Assembly: GCF_932526225.1 (NCBI RefSeq)
Contig: NC_064035.1
Span: 18,961,969 to 19,025,968 of the forward strand
DNA from: Nematostella vectensis
Lineage: Eukaryota > Cnidaria > Anthozoa > Actiniaria > Edwardsiidae
Direction: 5' to 3'
Length of the DNA: 64,000 bases
Shown here: in pieces, positions 32,701 through 41,245 of the stretch
Layout of the letters: every line of letters starts with the position of its first letter
Position numbering within the stretch: the first letter of the stretch is position 1
Notes under the pieces: model-generated
What the model was told of the DNA's origin: nothing
Database searches by the model: none
What the model saw: the letters and a program-made list of their open reading frames with translations, nothing else
Position numbers and translations under genes: made by a program

Positions 32701-35649
32701 AACGGCATCGACATGGACCAGGTAGGACTGGTAACTAGTGGTGAAACTGTCCATATATTGTCTTATACCAACGGCATCGACATGGACCAGGTAGGACTGG
32801 TAACTAGTGGTGAAACTGTCCATATATGGTCTTATACCAACGGCATCGACAAGGACCAGGTAGGACTGGTAACTAGTGGTGAAACTGTCCATATATGGTC
32901 TTATACCAACGGCATCGACATGGACCAGGTAGGACTGGTAACTAGTGGTGAAACTGTCCATATATGGTCTTATACCAACGGCATCGACATGGACCAGGTA
33001 GGACTGGTAACTAGTGGTGAAACTGTCCATATATGGTCTTATACCAACGGCATCGACATGGACCACAGGTAGGACTGGTAACTAGTGGTGGAACTGTCCA
33101 TATATGGTCTTATACCAACGGCATCGACATGGACCAGGTAGGACTGGTAACTAGTGGTGAAACTGTCCATATATGGTCTTATACCAACGGCATCGACATG
33201 GACCAGGTAAGACTGGTAACTAGTGGTGGAACAGTCCATATATGGTCTTATACCGACGGCATCGACATGGACCAGGTAGGACTGGTAACTAGTGGTGGAA
33301 CTGTCCATATATGGTCTTATACCAACGGCATCGACATGGACCAGGTAAGACTGGTAACTAGTGGTGGAACTGTCCATATATGGTCTTATACCAACGGCAT
33401 CGACATGGACCAGGTAGGACTGGTAACTAGTGGTGGAACTGTCCATATATGGTCTTATATCAATCGGTTGACATGTAATCTAATTCGCTTGTTTCACCTT
33501 TTTGTTGTTGTTGTCAGGTATTAGGGGGGTTTCCGGAGTGTCTTCAAGCAGATATCTGTCTGCACTTGAATGCCAATGTACTGACCACATATCGAGCATT
33601 CACCTCTGCGAGTCAAGGCTGCCTCCGCTCCCTGGCGCTCAAACTGCGAACTACACACCTCCCCCCTGGGGACTTTATCATCTACCAAGGTGACGAGATC
33701 AGTCACCTCTACTTTCTCGTGAGAGGGACTGTTGAGGTGCTCAAAGATGACACCATCATGGCAATACTAGGTGAGCAGGAAGACGAAATAATGATGTTGG
33801 TTCTCGCTTGGACGCAAATGCAACTGTTTGATTATCTTGCACTTTTGTTTGACCGATTCTCACTTGTGTTGCGCTTGTGTTTGACATATTCTCACTTGTG
33901 TTGCGCTTTTGTTTGACCGATTCTCACTTGTGTTGCGCTTGTGTTTGACATATTCTCACTTGTGTTGCGCTTGTGTTTGACCGATTCTCACTTGTGTTGC
34001 GCTTTTGTTTGACCGATTCTCACTTGTGTTACGCTTTTGTTTGACATATTCTCACTTGTGTTGCGCTTGTGTTTGACCGATTCTCACTTGTGTTGCGCTT
34101 GTGTTTGACCGATTCTCACTTGTGTTGCGCTTGCGTTTGACCGATTCTCACTTGTGTTGCGCTTGTGTTTGACCGATTCTCACTTGTGTTGCGCTTGTGT
34201 TTGACCGATTCTCACTTGTGTTGCGCTTGTGTTTGACCGATTCTCACTTGTGTTGCGCTTGTGTTTGACCGATTCTCACTTGTGTTGCGCTTGTGTTTGA
34301 CCGATTCTCACTTGTGTTGCGCTTTTGTTTGACATATTCTCACTTGTGTTGCGCTTGTGTTTGACATATTCTCACTTGTGTTGCGCTTGTGTTTGACATA
34401 TTCTCACTTGTGTTGCGCTTGTGTTTGACATATTCTCACTTGTGTTGCCCTTTTGTTTGACATATTCTTACTTGCGTTGCGCTTTTGTTTGACCGATTCT
34501 CACTTGTGTTGCGCTTTTGTTTGACCGATTCTCACTTGTGTTGCGCTTGAGTTTGACATATTCTTACTTGCGTTGCGCTTTTGTTTGACCGATTTTCACT
34601 TGTGTTGCGCTTGCGTTTGACTGATTCTCACTTGTGTTTTCTACGTTTTGGGGAAAAAGTGTTTACAGTTTTCCATTTACCTTCAAGGAAAGGGGGATAG
34701 CTTCGGCGAAAACTTCGGCCTTTCGCCAAACCGCCCTCCTGGGAACTCACACGTCAGCATCCGGGCCCTCACGTACTGCGATCTTCGGGCTATATCGCGT
34801 GACGACCTTGTAAATACCATGCGCATGTACCCGAATTTTCAGCAGACGTTCAACCAAGATTTAGAGATTACATATCTGTTAAGGGAACGCGAAGGAGCAG
34901 GCAGTACCAAGGTAAGACGAAATTTAAAGATCCAATCGGGAGCAAACCTATTTTGTAACGATACTTTTAGGCACAGAACTGCGTTTTTATGATTTTTTTT
35001 CTTGTTTAGTAATGTAGAGAAAGCAATTAAGATATCAAACATTAACTTATTTACTCTAAAAAGACTAAAAAGAATCTGGTGTCGTCATAATCCTCCAAAT
35101 TATTTGAAAATCCTGTACCCGCCATACCACTTATAGTCGTGGGTTACCTGTGGGGACGTCTAGGGCGTTTTTTACATATCCACTTGAAGAGATGTAGCCA
35201 AACTTTACAAGACCAAGTCTTTTATTACAAATTATTGCTGTTTCACCCAGGAGCTGAATTCTTCGTGCAATTCGGAAACACTGCAGAAATACACGGAGTC
35301 GGCGTCTTCTACGCCCGTGGTCCAGCGAACTCCCAAGGGCGTAGATTGTCGCCATACGGACGATGCTGCATCAGATGCGGAAGACGTCGGCAATGAGTCG
35401 TCATGTGAAACTTGTAAATCGCACAACGCAAGTGGAGAGAAATTGTCGGAATTAAATACCAGTTGTGGATTTTGTCGAGATTGTATGCGTGGAATGGCAA
35501 TATTGGATTCAACCGTACAAAAGCTCTCATCCCGACTCGATAGGCTTGAGTCCAAGTTGTCTTCAGACGTGGAAAGTATTTGTGAACTAATAAGGTCACT
35601 TGAACGATCTATCAGAGTCGTACGGCCCTGCCCAAATACTGAAGTCTGA
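23702..35649 (+). CDS. Erg: Erg-type (KCNH) voltage-gated potassium channel
   Basis: Complete coding region of an Ether-a-go-go-related K+ channel, the plasma-membrane tetramer that repolarises excitable cells. Eleven exons: 23702-23777, 23865-24098, 26577-26702, 27528-28090, 28877-29341, 29576-29798, 30266-30442, 32522-32721, 33518-33770, 34688-34911 and 35251-35649, giving 979 residues. All have GT/AG and closed phase. Order: PAS cap and PAS domain (1-145), disordered linker (146-333), S1-S6 (about 334-640), C-linker and cyclic-nucleotide-binding homology domain (640-845), short tail with coiled coil. The start [14 protein letters not shown] matches the vertebrate ERG N-terminus almost residue for residue, and the first exon is 76 bp, the coding length I recall for human KCNH2 exon 1. 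Cnidarians have several Erg paralogues; which one this is cannot be decided here. Confidence 0.95.
24099..26576. other. Erg: Erg intron 2
   Basis: AT-rich intron of 2.5 kb. I see no exon, gene or structured repeat in it except the duplicated acceptor copies at its 3' end. Confidence 0.6.
26380..26600. repeat. Tandem copies of the Erg exon 3 acceptor
   Basis: Three to four copies of a unit of about 60-67 bp (TTTTAGG, CCATTCTTGTGTTCTG, TTATAGCTCCCATATCACT). The AGs at 26395-26396 and 26462-26463 are decoys; the true one is at 26575-26576. Each copy carries 15-25 bp resembling the exon start. Confidence 0.75.
26735..27035. mobile_element. Possible MITE in Erg intron 3
   Basis: CAGGCCAGTACCCAGGG near 26737 and CAGGGGTACAGGCTTG near 27015 form an imperfect terminal inverted repeat, with C- and G-rich tracts inside each end. 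Confidence 0.35.
27528..28090 (+). CDS. Erg: Erg exon 4: N-terminal linker
   Basis: A 563-bp exon encoding a Ser/Pro-rich linker of about 187 residues between the PAS domain and S1. It ends KREKVAQ, like the KKEKVTQ that precedes S1 in vertebrate ERG. No domain; several S/T-P sites could be phosphorylated (inference). Confidence 0.9.
28157..28318. mobile_element. Possible small inverted-repeat element in Erg intron 4
   Basis: AAAAATCCGAGAAAAA (about 28157) and TTTTTTCTCGGATTTTT (about 28300) are inverted copies, with a 12-G run just inside the left arm. Confidence 0.35.
28400..28579. mobile_element. hAT-like MITE, 180 bp
   Basis: The ends CAGGGGCGGAT (28400-28410) and ATCCGCCCCTG (28569-28579) are perfect inverted repeats. 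The right end reads CCTGGATCCGCCCCTG, the familiar terminus of hAT-type MITEs in many animals. AATATA flanks both sides. A second inverted CCACCCCCC pair lies inside. Located in Erg intron 4. Confidence 0.75.
28877..30442 (+). CDS. Erg: Erg exons 5-7: voltage sensor and pore
   Basis: Exon 5 opens [17 protein letters not shown], then S1-S3. Exon 6 has S4 ([17 protein letters not shown], positive charges at K497, R500, R503, R506, R509, K510) and S5 ([15 protein letters not shown]). Exon 7 has the pore helix and selectivity filter [14 protein letters not shown], with GFG at 599-601 as in ERG channels rather than GYG. The exon 7 donor at 30443 is the first of an array of donors. Confidence 0.95.
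29799..30265. other. Erg: Erg intron 6
   Basis: Intron of 467 bp; nothing recognisable beyond splice sites (GTAGCT and TTTTTCAG). Confidence 0.6.
30443..32090. repeat. 26-bp and 65-bp minisatellite of GTAAGT donors after Erg exon 7
   Basis: The unit GTAAGTATGCATGGATTGGA(TGGACA) is 26 bp and begins with the exact donor of exon 7. About 19 copies run from 30443, one composite copy lies near 30977, and about 21 copies run from 31041 to 31580. After that a related 65-bp unit with an added GAGCTTGGGGTAGGACTGTG segment repeats to about 32090. Roughly 45 near-consensus 5' splice sites follow the true one. A 599-codon minus-strand open frame over it is an artefact. Confidence 0.95.
32522..34911 (+). 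CDS. Erg: Erg exons 8-10: S6, C-linker and cyclic-nucleotide-binding homology domain
   Basis: Exon 8 starts with S6 ([11 protein letters not shown]); Y625 and F629 correspond to the two aromatic drug-binding residues of human ERG. It ends in the C-linker, [11 protein letters not shown]. Exon 9 ([34 protein letters not shown]) and exon 10 ([24 protein letters not shown]) form the binding-homology domain. In this family the pocket does not respond to cAMP but packs against the PAS domain (established). Confidence 0.94.
32683..33470. repeat. 69-bp array carrying the end of Erg exon 8 and its donor
   Basis: Eleven complete units of 69 bp, each with 39 bp of exon 8 end ([13 protein letters not shown]), the donor CAG|GTAGG or CAG|GTAAG, and 30 bp of intron. 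Donors are at 32722, 32791, 32860, 32929, 32998, 33069, 33138, 33207, 33276, 33345 and 33414. The frame is open through the first five donors; a 2-bp insertion before 33069 breaks it. Confidence 0.95.
33771..34640. repeat. 32-bp minisatellite filling Erg intron 9
   Basis: About 25 copies of a 32-bp unit (GACCGATTCTCACTTGTGTT then GCGCTTGTGTTT), with CCG/CAT variants interspersed in higher-order order. It begins about 60 bp after the exon 9 donor and ends about 50 bp before the exon 10 acceptor. Confidence 0.93.
35251..35649 (+). CDS. Erg: Erg exon 11: C-terminal tail with coiled coil
   Basis: Encodes 132 residues and the TGA stop. The tail has a cysteine-rich stretch ([21 protein letters not shown]) and then a predicted coiled coil ([15 protein letters not shown]), likely the tetramerisation coil of Erg channels. 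The CxxC pairs are not a feature I know from vertebrate ERG. A weak ATTAAA signal follows at 35796. Confidence 0.88.
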   Translation, partial: ELNSSCNSETLQKYTESASSTPVVQRTPKGVDCRHTDDAASDAEDVGNESSCETCKSHNASGEKLSELNTSCGFCRDCMRGMAILDSTVQKLSSRLDRLESKLSSDVESICELIRSLERSIRVVRPCPNTEV

Positions 35650-36309
35650 TGAACAAAGGCGGATCTCACTGATGGCGCATGTGGCGTGTTACTGAGTTTT
35701 GAAGGCAAGAACAGTTTTAAAATTGTGGCGCATACTGGAGTGGGGAACTTGCAAATTATTCTTCTTATAATTTTTGTCCACTTGAAGATTTATCAATTAA
35801 ATCTCATCGAACCAATGGAACTTGAGCATGCAATCAAATTTTATTGTACAAAGAATTTTATAGAGATAGACTGTACAAAAGCAAATGACATTTTCTTTTC
35901 GCAAATACGGTATTTAAAGATTATTTATATATGTTTATCTTATGCAAGCCTGTTGGGAAATTGGAAAGCATCTTGGTAGCCACGGTATTGGACTCTAATT
36001 TAAGCTTTTTACTATTCACCGATACAAATTTTACTACAAACTACGCTTTTAGTAAGTGCTGACAAAACACTATTTTTTTTTTCATGTTGCCCTACGGAAT
36101 ATCAAAGTTTCTGGTTGGAGCCCCATTCAGCCATATTAATAGACTAGGCTCTTTCTTTATTTAAGTTTGGGACACTAAAGCCTCTCCCCCACCCCCCACC
36201 CCTCCTGACTATTTTTTAAGCCCCTTCTTTTTATCCATCCGTCTCCCCCTTAAAATAATTAACTGTTTCTTAACAATCCACTCTATAACTATTGGCAAGG
36301 ACTTTGATT

Positions 36310-36531
36310 GTTTTCACGATGTTGCCTGCGCATCCAAAATGCCACAGATTGGCGGGCCACAGCTGATCCAAAATGCGGACGAAAAGGAATTCGATTCCAT
36401 AACTCCGCAAAAGAAGCACTCTGACAGCATTTTCTATAGCTTTATCTGTAAAGTCCACTTCGTACCCATTTTTAGATCATCTGTGGCCCGCCAGTCTGGA
36501 ATTTTGGATGCGCGCGCAACATCGTGAAAAC
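36310..36531. mobile_element. MITE with arms of about 52 bp, 222 bp long
   Basis: The left arm (GTTTTCACGATGTTGCCTGC to GGCGGGCCACAG, 36310-36362) and the right arm (36481-36531) are inverted copies with a few mismatches. Interior of about 118 bp without coding capacity. Confidence 0.8.
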
Positions 36532-36630
36532 GTTCTATTATCTTTTAGAGTTCACCAACTAGAGGTCTATCACAAATCCTGCATTCCGATTGGCTGAGCT
36601 ACTAATGGGCTATTAGTGATAGACGGTGTG

Positions 36631-36850
36631 TAGCGAAATGCTCGGGAAAAAAGCGGCTGCATCGCGATTTGCCGAAGTTAGCGACGACTTTTTAACGGAC
36701 TTAGATAGTGCTATCCCAGAAAAAAAAAAAAGCAACCAGATTTGGAATGGGGTGAGAAAACAACCAAAATAGCCGATAAATTCATGTAATATTTTTAAGT
36801 TGTTCAACTTTCAGCGGGAAATCCCCGAGGGATGTGAGAGATGTAAGTAA
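36631..36850 (+). pseudogene. Decayed DUF3504/Crypton- or ZMYM-like N-terminal fragment
   Basis: An ATG at 36631 starts MLGKKAAASRFAEVSDDFLT, then DLDSAIPE. This resembles the opening of DUF3504/ZMYM-type proteins related to Crypton tyrosine recombinases, which continue with a T-K-K-A-T-K-x-G motif. Here KKATRFGMG appears after a 12-A run, but only in a shifted frame, and then stops. In the unshifted frame a GTGAG donor and a small exon at about 36816 (REIPEGCER) are possible. No catalytic region follows. Most likely a fragment; a short live gene is not excluded. Confidence 0.4.
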
Positions 36851-36986
36851 CATTTTTATCGTGTTTGTTTACAATAAGTTTACATTTTGCTGAATGAAAG
36901 TCAAACAGAGTTTACTTATCCAATAAAAGAAAGAAATGACTGCAAGGCTAAATCGTTGTATACAAGTATTTTATGCTTCGGGTCCA

Positions 36987-37138
36987 GGGGCGTGGCCAGG
37001 GGGTGGCCTAGGCCCCCCCTCCCCTTCTCATCAACCAAAAATACAGTAAATGTATGAGACATTATCTAAAATACAGGAGAAAATGCCTTGAAAGTCCCTT
37101 TTTGGCCCCCTCCTGTTAAAAATCCCTGCTACGCGCTG
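36987..37138. mobile_element. Possible hAT-like MITE
   Basis: Starts CAGGGGCGTGGCCAGGG and ends CCCTGCTACGCGCTG, a degraded inverted pair of the common CAGGGGCGTAGCCAGG-type terminus. Confidence 0.4.
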
Positions 37139-38154
37139 GGTTGGACAAATGATGGTACTGAATGGCTGCACGTTGTCGACTGTAAGCAACAACTACATGA
37201 AGTAGAATCTCGCCTGCTTAAATATTTATATTCAAGTTAACATTTTTTTTACTGGGATAACTGTGGAAGCCCAGTCATAAAATGCAACTGTTTTTTTTTT
37301 TCTGTCGTCTCGCGCTTTGCACAATTCAATTCCCAAGAACCCTTGCGCCATAGGCGATACTTCTTATTCATTGGTTACCTCAACCACGTGAGACCACGTG
37401 CACCGTCAATATGATCGACGCTGTCATATATCTGATAGCTTATTGGTGATTCCCGATAGCGTGAGGGCTCGTAGCGACGTAGGAATTTCGCTTCGTTCTT
37501 TCTTTCGTCTTGCAAAGTACCAAGAACACGACAGAAAATGGAGGTCAATCTTAAGGATGTTTCACTTTTTACTCGTCGGAGTGTTGAAATTGAAGACGAG
37601 GAGATCTCTGTGCTGGATGGAGATCGACACCCCTTCCATTCGTGGAGGGTGCTGCTACGGCAGCAAAACACGAAGAGACCGCAAACACGGTCGTCACCTC
37701 TCCTATTCGTGAGAGAATTGCAACGGCAGTGGAAAAAGAAGCCCAGGCTATTTAAGGCATGACAATGGGCTTATACGCGGAACAAAATGATTTTCTTGAA
37801 TATCTCGCACTCGCATATCTACCATCTACATGGTATGGCAATAAAGCTTGGTAAGTGGTAGATCGTGGTAACTTACAATAGCTGAAATTGTTGTTGCCAT
37901 GGAAACACGTTTTATTGCAGAAATTTGAATTGCCACAATTCAAAAATATAAATATTTTTTTATTTTGATGACGTTAGCATATTATTGCTACTAGTGAGGC
38001 ATCGATGACGTCACCAATCACGTGACCATAGTTTTGCACTTCCCTTGACACATACATGAAACTTGCTAAGTTTGGTTGTCATACGATGCTTTTAAGGGAC
38101 GGACGGACGGACGAAAACTCGAGTCGATGGGTTACCAGTATTTGTTACCATAAA

Positions 38155-38288
38155 CTACTTACTAACCGAGAGTGAGGTCATGCCGGGAAATATCAAATTG
38201 AAGCTTTGCGCTCCCAAAGCCTCGGTCGATACGCCAAAGCCTCAGTTTGATATTTCCCGGCATGACCTCACTCTCGGTAAGTAAGTAG
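38155..38288. repeat. Long near-perfect inverted repeat
   Basis: Arms of about 50 bp (38155-38205 and 38238-38288), sharing for example AGTGAGGTCATGCCGGGAAA and TATCAAA, with a 30-bp loop. Likely a MITE or fold-back element. Confidence 0.8.
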
Positions 38289-38356
38289 CTAGTCACGACT
38301 ACCAATTAGCCAATCACAGCGCGCGTACTCTCTTAGCCATATAATTATTGTTTTAT

Positions 38357-38399
38357 ATACCACTTTTTCTTAGGTCCCATACCTAAGAAAAAGTGGTAT
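38357..38399. repeat. Perfect 19-bp hairpin
   Basis: ATACCACTTTTTCTTAGGT and its exact reverse complement are separated by CCCAT. No gene is near enough to make it a terminator. Confidence 0.85.
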
Positions 38400-39784
38400 C
38401 GCGCCGCTTCTCATATCCGATATAAAATCTATAAAATAGACTTTTTTTATTCGATACTGGGTTTGTAGTATTTTATATTTTGAGTCTATTTTTCCACAGC
38501 AATGTCCAGTCCAGAACTACAATGATTGCAAATCATTGCCCAAGAAATAAAACAAAATTGATTGCTACATTATTTTAAACCAAGGCAAACACATCCACAG
38601 AGAGAGATTCTTTAGAAATCAGTGGGCTCCAGTGAATACAGCAGTGTACTTACATGCAGAAGCTTATTGTTAGGGAGAAGCAGGAGATCATAAATTCTGT
38701 ATAGTTCACTATATGTTATCACATGAGCAGTAATCCTTTCAGTAGCTATTATCATGGCCACCACTTAGACCCAAATAGCTTACTGCGTATGTACAGGCAT
38801 GCAGCTCGGGGTGGGCACACGGGTTGTGTTCCTCCCACTCAACCACAAAAATCAGTCTTATTTTAAATATACTTATTTTCAGTAATATCTAAGATTGCAC
38901 ATCCCCTCCACAACTGGTTGTCTGTTATGGTTCTCATACTTCACCCTTCCCTTTCTAGGCATACAATAATGCCTTCAATTAAATAATTTCTTTTGTCTAA
39001 TAAAATTAGACTACAAGCAAATTTGTTCCTTTTCTCTTATAAAACAGACAAAGAAACCATGAAACAAAGAGTTAGTGATCAGCCAAGACAGTGGCTGCAA
39101 AGAAAAGGGGGTCTTGCAATACAAAATGTGCTAACTGCCCCACACAAGTCTAAAATAATATAGATTTAACAATTGCAATTGAATGACCAACCAGTCTATG
39201 AGCTCGAGCACTTTACTTCTCCATGAGAACTTCTAGTTATTATATCTTAAGGTGGTGGGCAGTAGAATGTTTGTCATACATGTCACAACACAGGGCCCAA
39301 ACAAATTGCAGATCTCAGGTATCCCAGTCAACCCTGTACGCATGGTATATGTTTGACCACCTAGTTGGTGAATTCTTAAACAATTAGACATCTTGGACTA
39401 CGATTTTGAAGACCATTTTAGACCATTCGGCCTCGAGGTCTAACACTTATACCCCTAAATTCAAACGTGTTCTTTTTTTTATAAAAAAAATACAACATCA
39501 TATACTGTGACATCATATACGAGTACAGCCATAGTTAGGAAAGTTTGAAAGGTTTATTTTTGCAGGAAAATAAAAAAATACCAAGAGAAACGAAATACTT
39601 GAAGCGTTTTTTTGTATAAAAATGCTGGTCTATTGTCAGAGGCCTGGGCGCGAATGTCCTGGCCAAGAGATGTTTTTTGTGACTCGTCGGAAAACTATTT
39701 CTCCACCAAAGGGAAGCCCTTTAATACTTTTCTTTCTCAATGTCGAGCGCTTGATTTTCTTTTTTCCAAATCCGCTAATCTGTT

Positions 39785-39845
39785 CCCTGCTAGCAGAGGC
39801 CTCTTTTCTGCGAAATACAGAGAAAAGAGGCCTCTGCTAGCAGGG
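39785..39845. repeat. Perfect 25-bp hairpin
   Basis: Arms 39785-39809 and 39821-39845 are exact inverted copies (CCCTGCTAGCAGAGGCCTCT plus TTTCT) around an 11-base spacer. Confidence 0.9.
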
Positions 39846-40403
39846 AAGCTAATCTGCCGCATATGGCAATAAAGTGGATATGAATCTCACATGCTAGCAT
39901 CGGTTTTAAAAGTTTTTTTAGCAGTGATAAGCGTATTCTTTTTTTTTCATCGCAAAGATCTTACGTGAACAAAATTCGACAGAGCAACACTGGATGCAGT
40001 AGCCACTCAGTTGGCACTTGAACTCTTTACAACAGCAAAGGTTTCGTGCTTAGAAACGTATATGTCCTGGCGAATCTCCTTGATATTTTTGTTATGTTAT
40101 TCAATGGATATCGATAACAGTATGGTTGACCCTATTAAACACAAAAGGAAGTCGTGAGCGTTGTAGCGTGAGTGAAGGTGATTTGCTATTAGCGCGTCAA
40201 TATCATAAACTTCCTGTGCACGTTTATCTTTCGCCGTCATGCTTTCCCTAGCTACACCAGATACAAATATTTTCCAAAAATAATATTCTACTTGCAATGC
40301 AAAGTTCTGATCTTTAAATGGTGTTTAAAATAATGAATGGTCACAATAATATTAGCAAGAGCTTTTCAGGGCCGTAAAGGACATCGCCACTGTAGTCGCG
40401 CGC

Positions 40404-40428
40404 GGGGGGGGGGGGGGGGGGGGGGGGG
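40404..40428 (+). repeat. 25-base G tract
   Basis: Uninterrupted run of 25 G, preceded by CGCGC. It could form a G-quadruplex; the exact length in an assembly is unreliable. Confidence 0.9.
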
Positions 40429-41145
40429 CAAGTTAGTAGACGTGTCAGAAGTAGAGAAGTTTAGATCACACGCCCAAGTGAGTAGACGTGCGTGGAGCTA
40501 GAGTGCGCCACGTGACCGCAAAGTACGACGTTAGATCTTCTAGCATGCGCAGTAGAGAAATTCGAATCTTCGGGTGACTTTGTAAATGAACAGAAAGACA
40601 GATTTCAGGCACCGTTTAAGCGTTAAATGTTAGGACAACATTACCCAAGTTTTCTCTTTTTTCTCCATGATTAAACAATGATCGTGAAATTGCTGAATGT
40701 GGCTGAATGTGAGTGAACCCTTGCATGACAATCCAAAATTCACTGAGGGTATCAAAGAAACACAACAGTAATGATTGTCCTTATATATTTCATAAACCTT
40801 TATAATATCAGCCCAAATATCCCCCACCCCCTACAAACACGCATGTCTTAGTTACTATCTTAGATCCACCCTACCGAAGCACAAGAAGCAGGCTTAGCCG
40901 CCAAACAAAATAATATGAGCACGAGTCATCAAATTTCTTTGGACTGCCGAAAGAAAAATAAAATGCGATCAAAACAAGTGCGTCTGACATGTGAACCTGC
41001 CTCGGCGTGTCCCGCAAGGCCCTGGTGCAACTACTGACCTACTCTTTGACTCATTTATATCATAACGCGTCAGGTACTTTTAGTGCCATTTATTCGCAGT
41101 TTACCTGAGAAAGACGTTTGCTTTTTTGAGTAATGGTATTAAGCT

Positions 41146-41245
41146 ATGGAGGCTGCCATCCACAGTAAACCGTTACATCTACTCATGCTCTTAGGGATAT
41201 TGTTTAACCATAATGTGGTCTCTTCGCGGGCGACCCGCGTTCAAG
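41146..41245 (+). CDS. SRCR/FN3 receptor exon 1: signal peptide
   Basis: Thirty-three codons from ATG at 41146. The hydrophobic core [11 protein letters not shown] is followed by polar residues and a likely cleavage site near VVSSRA. Ends in phase 1 at a GTATGA donor. Confidence 0.8.

Larger units (their letters stand above)
35650..41145. other. Intergenic region between Erg and the SRCR/FN3 gene
   Basis: No complete gene is supported. It contains a MITE (36310-36531), a decayed DUF3504-like fragment (36631-36850), a possible hAT-like element (36987-37138), three clean inverted repeats (38155, 38357 and 39785) and a 25-G tract (40404). Confidence 0.6.

Noticed and set aside
32605-33524. Stand-alone repeat protein with [11 protein letters not shown] units
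   Set aside because: These are Erg exon 8 and its tandem copies; kept as a splicing question, not a separate gene.
37398-37762. Two overlapping plus-strand frames of 74-104 codons
   Set aside because: Neither resembles a known domain; a third frame looks equally protein-like, so there is no basis to choose.
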